A stretch of 64,000 bases of DNA from CAZDUS01 sp964609375. GTDB lineage: Bacteria > Verrucomicrobiota > Kiritimatiellia > CAIKKV01 > CAITUY01. Where the stretch lies: assembly GCA_964609375.1 (NCBI GenBank), contig CAZSSA010000002.1:1-64000 (forward strand). The letters are read 5' to 3'. A program made the translations under genes and the position numbers. Positions 10,107 through 18,657 of this stretch are shown here, piece by piece (the stretch's first letter is position 1; each line of letters starts with the position of its first letter). Below the pieces are notes generated by a model, which was given only the letters and a program-made list of their open reading frames with translations, was not told where the DNA came from and made no database searches.

Positions 10107-12064
10107 CTTACTTTCTGGCCGGGAAGGAAAGGAGGGGTTGGGCAGTCCAACGCGTCGGCAATGGCTCTTAGTACTTCGCCCTCTTCCGTCGTGATCATGC
10201 CATCCGTGGTTGCGGCATCAACTGCTGCTGCAATGATCTTCTCCTTTAGGGATGGAGCCGCTTCCACCAGGCGATCCAGCGCCGTATCCAACTCTTTCAA
10301 TGAGGCGTGTTTCTGCGTCAATAGTGTGCCGAGGGGTAAGGCATCGAGTCTAAGGGACCCGCGTGCAAATGCCGTTTCGGCATGGGTTTGATTGCTGGAG
10401 CCAAACCAGGCGACAACCGAAAGCAGTATTGTGCATTCACTCGTGAGATCAGACAACGAGGTGAATCGGACAGAGGGGCGCTTACTGATCCCGTGAAGTG
10501 TATCCAGATTGCGCAACGTCATGCGGAGAATTGCATATTCGAGCAGGGAAATTTCGTTATCCGTGGAGGCGAGATGGAGCAGATTGTCCCTGAATTCTCG
10601 ATAGTGGGCGGCTGTGAGGTGACGGAGTGTGGCGATAGCCAATTCGGCAACAGGTAACCGGAGTTCGGGGCGGAGCGTGTGCAGTTCACTGGCAAGTGCT
10701 AGTGCATCCCTATGGACGGCCGGGGCGGCATGGGTGGACAGATAATCCAGTTGTCCTTTACATAACGTCGTGTGATCAAGATTCATAACCAGCCCGTAGA
10801 CGATGGCCTGTGCCCCACTGGAGTGGCGGACTGCTTGCAGGATTTCCGGTGGCATAACGGTCAGAAGTGTGGAGGCATAGTCCAAGGCGCCGGGTTGCAG
10901 GGTGCCCACATCGGCAACAATACGTTGCGGCGTGACAGCATGGGTGGGGGATGCGGATGAAGGGATGGAGGGTGGGGTAGTAGAGGACGCCAACCCCATA
11001 ACGGTTGATGAATCGGGCATATGGGGGGCGGCCGTCTTGATGGAACCATCAAAGGAACTATCTATACGGCGAATGCGTTCATCCAGAGGAGGGTGGGTGG
11101 CGAGCAGATTAAACAGAGAGAAGCCAACGCCATTGGCGAAGAACAGGTGGCTGGCCTCCTCGGCGTGGGTATTCTGGACACGGGAGCCGGATGATAAAGC
11201 ACCTATCTTCTGAAGGGCTGAAGAAAGGCCGAGTGGGTTGCGGGTGAACTGAACAGCGGAGGCATCGGCAAGGAACTCACGCTGACGGGAAACGGCACTC
11301 TTGATGAGTTTGGCGAAGAACACTCCGATGTAGCCGATAATCATGGTGGCCAAGCCGAGGATGGCGATGGCGGCAGCCGGTCCGCCGCCTTTGCGGTCAC
11401 GGGATGAACGGTGCCGGGAGGAATTGGCGGTAATCCTGAACATCCAATAGCCGACAAGGGCAATGACCAGTATTCCGTTCAGGACTCCGATCAGGCGGAT
11501 GTTCAGGCGCATGTCGCCATTCAGGATATGGCTGAATTCGTGACCAATGACGCCTTGCAACTCTTCACGGTTAAAGTGATCCAGTGCGCCACGGGTTACC
11601 GCGATGACGGCGTCCGACGTGGAGATGCCGGCGGCAAACGCATTGATGCCGGGTTCGTGATCAAGAACGAATACCTTTGGAATGGAGGTGCCGGAGGCAA
11701 TTGCTATTTCTTCGACGACGTTAAGGAGACGCTTTTCGGATAGATTAGTGGTGTCTGGTAAGATCGGACGACCATCCAGCATCAGGGCGACGGCCTCGCC
11801 GCCTGAGGAGAGGCTCATAACCTTGTAAACGGTGCCCCCTCCAACGAGTGCAAGAAGGGTAGCCGACACCATAAGGAACAGGGATGGATCCCATAGCCGG
11901 TTCCACTGGATGGAGCCATCGGGCAATGAAGTGCTTCCCCTGAGGAGAATGAATGCGGCAACGCCATAAATGGCCATGATGATAAGAGTGACCGCCACCG
12001 CATAGTAGGCGATCAGCAATCCCGTCTGACGCCGGGCTGCTTCCTGGTGTTCAAAGAAATTCAT
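10103..12064 (-). CDS. membrane-bound M48 family metalloprotease, HtpX-like, with TerB-like tail
   Basis: M48 proteases are zinc enzymes of the inner membrane involved in membrane protein quality control. From the preferred ATG 12064 the protein has 653 residues. It begins MNFFEHQEAARRQT, typical of this subfamily, then two membrane segments (about 15-40 and 60-80), the zinc motif HEFSH at 175-179, further membrane segments near 190-210 and 230-255, and the third ligand Glu263 in REFLAD. A Ser/Pro-rich linker around 340-390 leads to a helical C-terminal half ending in AAVDAATTDGMITTEEGEVL, like a TerB or tellurite-resistance helical domain. An upstream ATG at 12109 would add 15 residues that do not resemble the family; neither start has a clear ribosome site. 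Confidence 0.87.
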   Translation of the reverse strand: MNFFEHQEAARRQTGLLIAYYAVAVTLIIMAIYGVAAFILLRGSTSLPDGSIQWNRLWDPSLFLMVSATLLALVGGGTVYKVMSLSSGGEAVALMLDGRPILPDTTNLSEKRLLNVVEEIAIASGTSIPKVFVLDHEPGINAFAAGISTSDAVIAVTRGALDHFNREELQGVIGHEFSHILNGDMRLNIRLIGVLNGILVIALVGYWMFRITANSSRHRSSRDRKGGGPAAAIAILGLATMIIGYIGVFFAKLIKSAVSRQREFLADASAVQFTRNPLGLSSALQKIGALSSGSRVQNTHAEEASHLFFANGVGFSLFNLLATHPPLDERIRRIDSSFDGSIKTAAPHMPDSSTVMGLASSTTPPSIPSSASPTHAVTPQRIVADVGTLQPGALDYASTLLTVMPPEILQAVRHSSGAQAIVYGLVMNLDHTTLCKGQLDYLSTHAAPAVHRDALALASELHTLRPELRLPVAELAIATLRHLTAAHYREFRDNLLHLASTDNEISLLEYAILRMTLRNLDTLHGISKRPSVRFTSLSDLTSECTILLSVVAWFGSSNQTHAETAFARGSLRLDALPLGTLLTQKHASLKELDTALDRLVEAAPSLKEKIIAAAVDAATTDGMITTEEGEVLRAIADALDCPTPPFLPGQKVS

Positions 12065-12162
12065 GAGGTGACTATACGCGAAAAGGGGTGGCGGGAAAAA
12101 GCTTTTCATTTAAGGGCGGGCATTCATAATGTGGCCACCTATACAGACAAGGAGCGCGGTTT

Positions 12163-13047
12163 ATGGTGAACATACCTGTATTGCATGTGGAAGGACGATC
12201 CCTGGCGGAAGCTTATGAAAAAGCGGTGTGCGCGCTGGCAGAGCATGGCACTCGATTCCGGACCCAGTATGACAAGCCCGGGGATCCCGAGAGCCTTGAC
12301 TCAACAATGAACATCACGGTGCTTGATCCCCTGTCCGACCCGATGATTCACAAGGCGTTTCCCGGCGGAATTGAGGATCTGCGTGAATACGTGCTGGAGC
12401 TTCAAGGGGCAAAAGATCACTGGGTCAAGAATATGAACGACTCTGCCGACACACGGTGGGAATACACTTATCACGGTCGGCTGGCAGGGTACGGAGCGTG
12501 GAAAGAATTGCGTGATTATGAATCGGTAGAGGGGGGCACATTCAAAATCAACCAGATTGAGGCCGTCATCAATAAATTGGTGAAGCAGCCTTTTACCCGG
12601 CAAGCCCAAATGATTACCTGGATGCCGACCATGGACCTGGATTGTTACGACCCGCCCTGCCTCCAGTCGTTATGGTACAGGATACAGGAGGATTCCGAGG
12701 GGATTTGGTGGCTAAACTGCAATATCCGCTTCAGGAGCAATGATGCATGGGGCGCCAACTTCATGAACATGTTTGGGTTCACGATGTTCAATCGCGATGT
12801 GATAGCGGCGGGTGTGGCAAAACTGGCGCAGCGTGATGTCCGTTTGGCCCGCATGAACTGGCATGCCGATTCATTTCATATATACGGAAAGGATATTCAC
12901 GCGGCGCAGCAGCGGTTATTTGACCGGATCAAAACCACGACATTTGAGGAGCGTGTTTATCATTTTTCCGATCCCATGATTCAGGATATCTACAACGAAG
13001 CGGAAGCCATTGTGCGCGAAAAGATTCGTGAATTCGACGCCCGTTAA
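12163..13047 (+). CDS. divergent thymidylate synthase family protein
   Basis: The 294-residue protein belongs to the ThyA fold. Residues equivalent to the E. coli catalytic set can be lined up: Cys166 in DPPC (C146), Arg191 and Asp194 in RSND (R166, D169), Asn202 (N177) and His239/Tyr241 in FHIYGK (H207, Y209). The 3- and 8-residue spacings from Arg to Asp and from Asp to Asn are kept. The dUMP-selecting Asn is present, which argues for dUMP rather than dCMP as substrate. It is far from the standard sequence: the canonical PPCH and RSCD motifs read PPCL and RSND, and the N-terminal 60 residues look unlike ThyA. A clear AAGGAG site precedes ATG 12163. The CoaB-HD gene follows 30 bp later. Confidence 0.7.
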   Translation: MVNIPVLHVEGRSLAEAYEKAVCALAEHGTRFRTQYDKPGDPESLDSTMNITVLDPLSDPMIHKAFPGGIEDLREYVLELQGAKDHWVKNMNDSADTRWEYTYHGRLAGYGAWKELRDYESVEGGTFKINQIEAVINKLVKQPFTRQAQMITWMPTMDLDCYDPPCLQSLWYRIQEDSEGIWWLNCNIRFRSNDAWGANFMNMFGFTMFNRDVIAAGVAKLAQRDVRLARMNWHADSFHIYGKDIHAAQQRLFDRIKTTTFEERVYHFSDPMIQDIYNEAEAIVREKIREFDAR

Positions 13048-13077
13048 TCGTGACGGTGCCCCAAAGGAGTTAAGTTC

Positions 13078-14361
13078 ATGCGCATTCTCGTGACGGCAGG
13101 CCCGACGCGTGAACATCTTGATCCCGTGCGATTTCTCAGTAACCGATCGTCGGGAAAGATGGGATATGCAGTGGCGGAAGCGGCGCGGAGCCGGGGGCAC
13201 GACGTTGTTCTCGTGACGGGGCCAGTGTCGCTCGCGACGCCAGACAGTATCCTGACGGAGAAAGTGATTTCGGCCGAGGAGATGCTCGCGGCTGTGCGTC
13301 ATCATTTCTCGACTTGCGACGTATTGATCATGGCGGCGGCGGTGGCGGATTGGCGTCCTGCGACGCGAAGCGGGCAAAAACTGAAAAAGCTCAGAACGGC
13401 CAGAGAACTTCTCTTGGAACCGACGCCTGACATCCTGGCGATGTTACATCCGATAAAAGGGGAACGGTTGATGGTGGGGTTCGCCGCGGAGACGGAAAAT
13501 CTGCTGGCGGAGGCAACGCGCAAGTGTGAAAGCAAGGGACTGGATCTGATTGTGGCCAATGATGTTGGGCGTCTGGATTCGGGTTTTGATGTCGACACCA
13601 ATCAGGTTGTTTTTGTCTGTCCAGACGGGACGACCGAAGCATTACCCCTGATGAGTAAAGCAGCGGTGGCGGAGAGGATTATCGAATGGATTGAGGGGAA
13701 GCGTGGAATGTCGGGTGTCAAGGCGAGACAGGGTGCACCGCGTGAGATCGTGCCTGGGCCGGAAGCGGGTGGAGCGCGGATGGCGCGTATCATGGGTTTT
13801 ATTGGCGAAGTGGATAAGCTCAAAAGTATTTTCCGGAAAACGCTTCTTTTGAATGGCAGCCGCTACGAGAATGACGCCGAGCATTCCTGGCATTTGGCCT
13901 TGATGGCTATGCTTCTGAGTGAATACGCCAACACGAAAGAGCTGAATCTTGCCAGAGTGATTGAAATGGTGCTTGTACATGACCTGGTTGAGATCGATGC
14001 CGGTGATACCTACTGCTATGATGATGCCGGTAATGCAGGCAAGGTCGAGCGGGAGCGCCAGTCGGCGGAACGTGTGTTTGGCTTGCTCCCTAATGATCAT
14101 GGGTGGCGCTTGCGGAAATTATGGGAGGAGTTCGAAGAACGTGTGACTCCTGAGTCCCGGTTTGCGGCGGCCCTTGACCGGATTCAACCATTGATGCACA
14201 ACTATTTCACGAGCGGTGTGGTATGGCGTAATCATGGGATCAAATGCGATAAAGTCCGTGATCGTAATCATCATGTGGCTGATGGATCGACTGTGTTATG
14301 GGAATATGCCGACATGTTGATCCGGCAGGCGGTGGAAGACGGTTTCTTGGATCGCGAGTGA
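13078..14361 (+). CDS. fusion of phosphopantothenoylcysteine synthetase (CoaB) and an HD-domain hydrolase
   Basis: Residues 1-205 are a CoaB domain, which joins cysteine to phosphopantothenate using a nucleotide triphosphate in coenzyme A synthesis: TAGPTREHLDPVRFLSNRSS for nucleotide binding, AAAVADWRP, KLKK at 101-104 and PTPDIL. The CoaC decarboxylase half usually found in front is absent. A linker of about 30 residues leads to an HD domain (237-427) of the YfbR/HDDC2 type, with SRYENDAEHSW, His269, His301-Asp302 in LVHDLVEIDAGD and Asp367 in ALDRIQPL. Such domains remove phosphate from deoxynucleoside monophosphates in E. coli. The frame is continuous with a good AAAGGAG site at the front and no obvious second start. 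The sigma-54 regulator follows 20 bp later. Confidence 0.85.
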   Translation: MRILVTAGPTREHLDPVRFLSNRSSGKMGYAVAEAARSRGHDVVLVTGPVSLATPDSILTEKVISAEEMLAAVRHHFSTCDVLIMAAAVADWRPATRSGQKLKKLRTARELLLEPTPDILAMLHPIKGERLMVGFAAETENLLAEATRKCESKGLDLIVANDVGRLDSGFDVDTNQVVFVCPDGTTEALPLMSKAAVAERIIEWIEGKRGMSGVKARQGAPREIVPGPEAGGARMARIMGFIGEVDKLKSIFRKTLLLNGSRYENDAEHSWHLALMAMLLSEYANTKELNLARVIEMVLVHDLVEIDAGDTYCYDDAGNAGKVERERQSAERVFGLLPNDHGWRLRKLWEEFEERVTPESRFAAALDRIQPLMHNYFTSGVVWRNHGIKCDKVRDRNHHVADGSTVLWEYADMLIRQAVEDGFLDRE

Positions 14362-14381
14362 CGCGGGGGAGGGAATCATTC

Positions 14382-16151
14382 ATGGCATCACGGAAGTATA
14401 AGTTGTTGTTTGTGACGGCAGGCGATGCGAACCGCAGCCGAATGGCAGCGGGATTTGCAAGGGCGAAAGGCAGAAAGGATATCGACATTCTGAGTGCCTC
14501 TGTTGCGAATATCCACAGGGAATTAGCGGCAGAGTCGGCCATGATGGGGCTGGGGGTTGATATTTCCAGGGAAGCTGTGGCTTTGTTACCCGATGCCGTC
14601 GGATGTAATTGTGACCTTGTGGTCTCCTTGTGTTGCGGAGCGCTGGAAAAATGCAGAACACTGCCAGGAAACCCGATTCATCTTCATTGGGAACTTTGCG
14701 GGGTGGAAGCAGAAGCGGGAGATGGAGGCAGAACGAAGGTTGACTATCAGGAAATGGCTGCTCTCCTGAACGAGAGAGTGAATGAGCTCTTTGACCATGG
14801 ATATCTGAGTTCCTTGTTGGGCGCGCGGGCGCAAGCGGATTTGATTCTTGATCATCTATCGGACGGCGTCATTGTTCATGATCTTAATCGCCGCATCCTT
14901 GGATTTAATCGGGCAGCGGAGCGGATTACGGGATACAGGCGTGAGGACGTGATGAATCAGGATTGCCACGACGTCATGTCGGGTGGGCTTTGCGGCGGGA
15001 AATGCTCATTTTGCGACGGAACACCGATCACGGAAAATGATAGTTCACGCGAGATGGAGATTGCCACTGCGGCAGGCGATCGGCGACGAATTCAGATGAA
15101 TGTTACGTATGTCAAAGACCAGGATGGACGTGCAACGGCCGTTCTGGCGTGTTTCCGGGATATTACGCGTGAGCAGCAATTGGCACGGCGGCTTGGTGAA
15201 ATTGAGCAATTTGCAGGAATCATCGGGCGTGATCCCAAGATGCTGGCCTTATACGACCTGATTCCGGAACTTGCCGAATCCACGGCGCCGGTTTTGATCC
15301 AAGGGGAGAGCGGTACGGGTAAGGAACTGATAGCGGCAGCCCTGCACAATGAAGGACCTCGCGGGACCGGATTGTTTGTGCCTGTGAACTGCGGTGCGCT
15401 ACCCGAAGGACTGCTGGAGAGTGAGTTATTCGGCCATGTACGGGGTGCCTTCACCGGAGCCATCCGCGATAAGAAGGGACGCTTTGAACTGGCGGATGGA
15501 GGTACGATTTTTCTGGACGAGATTGGTGACATTTCTGCCACGATGCAGGTCAAATTACTCAGGGTATTACAGGAAGGTTCTTTTGAACGTGTGGGAAGTG
15601 AGAAGACCCTGAAGGTTAATGTCCGAGTGATTAGCGCGACGAATAAAGTCCTGGCAAAGGAAATGGCTGAAGGGCGTTTCCGGGAGGACTTGTATTATCG
15701 CCTAAGCGTTGTGCCGCTGACGGTGCCGCCGCTTCGAGAGCGGCGGAATGATATTCCGTTATTGGCCAATCATTTTCTTGTCCGCCTGAGTGCAAGTGCA
15801 GGCCGAAAGGCCGTCAAATTCTCTGCAGCGGCAATAGACTTGATGATGGAATATGCCTGGCCGGGAAACGTTCGGGAACTGCAAAACTGGATTCAGTTTG
15901 CCTTGATCAAATGCAAGGATGATGTCATTACGCCGGCGCATCTTCCTCCGGTGGCGCTTGCGCCCATGAAGGGGATTCCTGTTGGGCGGGAGGGGTCAAG
16001 CACACGGGAAAATCAAGGCGGGCGGTTTAAACTTGATGAGGCTATGGTTAGAGAAGCCTTGGAAAAAACCAAGGGGAACAAAGTGGAAGCCGCGCGAAGA
16101 CTTGGGATATCAAGGGCTACCCTTTACCGATTTATCGACAGCCAGGAGTAA
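14382..16151 (+). CDS. sigma-54 enhancer-binding regulator with degenerate LMW-phosphatase/ArsC-like sensor and PAS domain
   Basis: This is an NtrC-family activator of 589 residues. Residues 7-140 resemble low-molecular-weight phosphatase or arsenate reductase, but the catalytic loop reads LFVTAGDANRSRMA: Thr12 replaces the nucleophilic Cys and Asn17 the second Cys, so it is probably a binding domain, not an enzyme. A PAS domain (about 150-265) carries Cys195, 204, 208 and 211, which could hold a metal or Fe-S centre. The AAA+ domain has Walker A GESGTGKE (308-315), the sigma-54 contact loop GAFTGA (355-360) and GGTIFLDE (373-380). A Fis-type helix-turn-helix ends the protein. ATG 14382 follows a GGGGGAGGG stretch; an upstream in-frame start at 14298 would overlap the previous gene. 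Its likely target is glnN next door. Confidence 0.9.
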   Translation: MASRKYKLLFVTAGDANRSRMAAGFARAKGRKDIDILSASVANIHRELAAESAMMGLGVDISREAVALLPDAVGCNCDLVVSLCCGALEKCRTLPGNPIHLHWELCGVEAEAGDGGRTKVDYQEMAALLNERVNELFDHGYLSSLLGARAQADLILDHLSDGVIVHDLNRRILGFNRAAERITGYRREDVMNQDCHDVMSGGLCGGKCSFCDGTPITENDSSREMEIATAAGDRRRIQMNVTYVKDQDGRATAVLACFRDITREQQLARRLGEIEQFAGIIGRDPKMLALYDLIPELAESTAPVLIQGESGTGKELIAAALHNEGPRGTGLFVPVNCGALPEGLLESELFGHVRGAFTGAIRDKKGRFELADGGTIFLDEIGDISATMQVKLLRVLQEGSFERVGSEKTLKVNVRVISATNKVLAKEMAEGRFREDLYYRLSVVPLTVPPLRERRNDIPLLANHFLVRLSASAGRKAVKFSAAAIDLMMEYAWPGNVRELQNWIQFALIKCKDDVITPAHLPPVALAPMKGIPVGREGSSTRENQGGRFKLDEAMVREALEKTKGNKVEAARRLGISRATLYRFIDSQE

Positions 16152-16174
16152 GCTTGCGACGATTTTACTTTGAC

Positions 16175-16186
16175 TACAGATCTGTA
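16175..16186 (+). promoter_or_regulatory. palindrome 1, candidate activator site upstream of glnN
   Basis: TACAGATCTGTA is a perfect 12-bp palindrome. Its centre lies about 138 bp before the transcription start predicted from the sigma-54 promoter, and 31 bp (about three helical turns) from the centre of palindrome 2, with which it shares TACA-N4-TGTA. Confidence 0.55.
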
Positions 16187-16205
16187 TGAAGCGCATGCAA
16201 TATGT

Positions 16206-16217
16206 TACAAATTTGTA
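16206..16217 (+). promoter_or_regulatory. palindrome 2, candidate activator site upstream of glnN
   Basis: TACAAATTTGTA is a perfect 12-bp palindrome of the same TACA-N4-TGTA pattern, centred about 107 bp before the predicted transcription start. NtrC sites at E. coli glnAp2 lie near -108 and -140, the same geometry but a different sequence. Confidence 0.55.
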
Positions 16218-16246
16218 GCAAGAAAACCAGCTTCCCTCCTCATTCA

Positions 16247-16259
16247 TATCAAAGCATTC
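16247..16259 (+). promoter_or_regulatory. IHF-like site between activator sites and promoter
   Basis: TATCAAAGCATTC matches the IHF consensus WATCAANNNNTTR at every fixed position but the last. It sits around -66, between the palindromes and the -24 element, where DNA bending helps looping at many sigma-54 promoters. Confidence 0.4.
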
Positions 16260-16292
16260 CTGTTATTGAGATTTTTCTCCCTTTTTTGCATT

Positions 16293-16308
16293 TGGCATGG
16301 ATACTGCT
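16293..16308 (+). promoter_or_regulatory. sigma-54 (-24/-12) promoter of glnN
   Basis: TGGCATGGATACTGCT fits the consensus TGGCAC-N5-TTGC with the obligatory GG-N10-GC spacing exactly kept (GG 16294-16295, GC 16306-16307). Transcription should begin near 16319, giving a leader of about 107 bases before the glnN ATG. A sigma-54 activator is encoded directly upstream. Confidence 0.75.
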
Positions 16309-16331
16309 AAATGAAAGCGTGCGTATTACTT

Positions 16332-16356
16332 TGACCATCGATAATCCTCATGGTCA
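16332..16356 (+). promoter_or_regulatory. inverted repeat in the glnN leader
   Basis: TGACCAT (16332-16338) and ATGGTCA (16350-16356) are perfect inverted copies with an 11-base spacer, inside the predicted 5' leader. It may form a small RNA hairpin or bind a protein. It does not resemble the known glutamine riboswitches. Confidence 0.35.
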
Positions 16357-16425
16357 TGGTGTAATTCTTATTGTATAGGTGTTGCGTAACTTTAATTTGG
16401 CGAAAGCCATAAGGAGCCAGAAACA

Positions 16426-18549
16426 ATGAACTGCGGCGATGAAACGGTGGACAATGTGAAGCTTCCCGAAGTATTTGGGTCCAATGTGTTCAATGATGCA
16501 GTGATGCGGGCGCGCTTGCCGAAAAATATCTATAAGCGGCTTCGGCAGACGATTGATGAAGGCAAGGAATTAGATCCTGCGGTGGCAGATGTGGTTGCCA
16601 ATGCCATGAAAGATTGGGCGGTGGAGAGGGGGGCTACCCATTTTTGCCATTGGTTTCAGCCGATGACGGGAATCACCGCAGAGAAGCATGATTCCTTCAT
16701 TTCGCCAACCGCTGATGGACGTATTATGATGGAATTCAGCGGGAAGGAACTGGCGCAGGGAGAGCCGGATGCTTCATCTTTTCCTTCCGGTGGCATACGA
16801 GCGACATTTGAAGCGCGTGGTTACACGGTATGGGACTGCACCTCGCCTGTATTTATCAAGAAGGATGGAAATAACACGACGTTGTTTATTCCCACTTCAT
16901 TTGCGGCTTACACAGGTGAAGCGTTGGACAAGAAGACACCGCTGCTTCGGTCGATGCAGGCGTTAAACAAACAGGCGATTCGTGTCCTTCGGGCTTTGGG
17001 CAACCAAACAAGCCGTAGAGTCATGGCAACGCTTGGTGGAGAGCAGGAGTACTTCCTGATTGATCGTCAATTTGTTGAGGATCGGGCCGATATACGGTTT
17101 GCAGGCAGGACCCTTTTTGGTGCACCTCCGCCGAAGGGCCAGGAGATGGAAGACCAGTATTTCGGATCCCTGCATGAACGTGTGGCCTCATTCATGGCGG
17201 ATCTGAATGAGGAGTTGTGGAAACTCGGGGTAATGGCCAAAACTCAGCACAACGAAGTGGCTCCAGGCCAGCACGAGATAGCCCCGGTGTTTGCTACGGT
17301 GAACATCGGTGTTGACCATAATCAACTAACGATGGACCTCCTGCAACGCGCAGCGAGGCGTCATGGTTTTGTATGCTTGTTGCATGAGAAGCCTTTTGCC
17401 GGAGTCAATGGTTCAGGCAAGCATAACAATTGGTCCGCAGTGACGGACGATGGGGTTAATTTGTTGAATCCCGGTAGTACGCCGCATGACAACATGCAGT
17501 TTCTTGTATTCCTGTTTGCGGTGATTCGTGCTGTACACAAGTATTCAACCTTGTTGCGAGCGACGGTTGCCACTCCCGGGAATGACCATCGGTTGGGAGC
17601 GAATGAAGCGCCTCCGGCTATTGTATCGATCTTCCTTGGCGAACAATTGACGGATATTTACCGGCAGATAAAAGAAGGAGGGGCAAATCGCTCCAAGCAG
17701 GGTGGTCGGTTGGAGCTGGGTGTTACCCATTTACCCTCTATTCCCAAGGATACAACGGACCGGAATCGAACCTCTCCCTTTGCGTTCACGGGGAACAAGT
17801 TCGAGTTCCGTATGCCCGGCTCATCTCAATCACTGGCAGGCCCGAACTTTATCCTGAACACGATTGTGGCTCAGACCTTGTTGGAAATTGCCGATCATTT
17901 GGAAGGGACGCGGGATGTTAACTCCAAGGTTCAGAGGTTGTTGCAGCAATACGCCAAGGAACATGAGGCGATTATTTTCAATGGGGATAACTATACGGCA
18001 GACTGGGTTGTTGAGGCGAAGAAACGCGGATTGCCAAATATTCGCAATTGCGTAGATGCCATTGACTCTATGCTGGACAAGGAAAACGCAGCCGTGCTTG
18101 TCCGACATGGGACCTTGACGAAGGGTGAAGTCAAGGCCCGGCATGAGATCCTGATCGAAAATTACGCCAAGATGATCAACATCGAGGCCAGAACGATGCT
18201 GCAAATGGCGCGCAGGGAAATTCTGCCAGCCGTCATGAAGTACACTGCTGATATCGCCGCAGGAATCAATGCCGTCGAGGCTACGGGAGAAACAGCCGCT
18301 GCCCAGGTTAGGCTCTTGCGCCGTTTGAATAGTGGCGTTGCGGAAATGGTGACTGCCGTTGAGGATCTGGATGCTGCTGTAGATGCGGCCCAAGCGGAAA
18401 GTAATGCAGGCAAGAAAGCTGTATATTTCCGTGATAATGTTATTCCGGCAATGGCGGTTTTGCGCGGTGTTTCTGACGCGATAGAACCTGTGGTGAGCGC
18501 GGATTACTGGCCATTGCCGACGTACGCCGACATGTTGTTCAGCCGTTGA
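16426..18549 (+). CDS. glnN: glutamine synthetase type III
   Basis: GlnN makes glutamine from glutamate, ammonia and ATP; type III enzymes are large dodecamers common in anaerobes and cyanobacteria. The 707-residue length is typical. Family segments include [20 protein letters not shown] near residue 70, [18 protein letters not shown] near 280, the ATP/glutamate-binding [12 protein letters not shown] near 328 and [12 protein letters not shown] near 455. An AAGGAG site lies about 9 bases before ATG 16426. Control by the sigma-54 promoter at 16293 is likely. gltB and gltD follow on the same strand, forming a complete GS-GOGAT ammonia assimilation set. Confidence 0.97.
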   Translation: MNCGDETVDNVKLPEVFGSNVFNDAVMRARLPKNIYKRLRQTIDEGKELDPAVADVVANAMKDWAVERGATHFCHWFQPMTGITAEKHDSFISPTADGRIMMEFSGKELAQGEPDASSFPSGGIRATFEARGYTVWDCTSPVFIKKDGNNTTLFIPTSFAAYTGEALDKKTPLLRSMQALNKQAIRVLRALGNQTSRRVMATLGGEQEYFLIDRQFVEDRADIRFAGRTLFGAPPPKGQEMEDQYFGSLHERVASFMADLNEELWKLGVMAKTQHNEVAPGQHEIAPVFATVNIGVDHNQLTMDLLQRAARRHGFVCLLHEKPFAGVNGSGKHNNWSAVTDDGVNLLNPGSTPHDNMQFLVFLFAVIRAVHKYSTLLRATVATPGNDHRLGANEAPPAIVSIFLGEQLTDIYRQIKEGGANRSKQGGRLELGVTHLPSIPKDTTDRNRTSPFAFTGNKFEFRMPGSSQSLAGPNFILNTIVAQTLLEIADHLEGTRDVNSKVQRLLQQYAKEHEAIIFNGDNYTADWVVEAKKRGLPNIRNCVDAIDSMLDKENAAVLVRHGTLTKGEVKARHEILIENYAKMINIEARTMLQMARREILPAVMKYTADIAAGINAVEATGETAAAQVRLLRRLNSGVAEMVTAVEDLDAAVDAAQAESNAGKKAVYFRDNVIPAMAVLRGVSDAIEPVVSADYWPLPTYADMLFSR

Positions 18550-18657
18550 GGCTTCACGCAACGCACATCGTCGGGCAACGAGAAACCAAGGGGTGTCCCT
18601 GGTATGCATGGGGACGCTTGAAGGTGTATTCCCGACGGATTAGGAGGGGGAGATTTG

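Noticed and set aside
12163..13047. Naming the divergent thymidylate synthase as a dCMP hydroxymethylase
   Set aside because: The Asn that selects dUMP aligns with N177 of ThyA; dCMP-specific enzymes have Asp there.
17830..18609. 259-codon minus-strand open frame opposite the end of glnN
   Set aside because: It is a shadow frame; glnN is complete and convincing on the other strand.
18585..18625. Hairpin between glnN and gltB as a terminator
   Set aside because: The GTCCC/GGGAC pairing is short and imperfect, and no T-run follows; glnN and gltB are probably co-transcribed at least in part.
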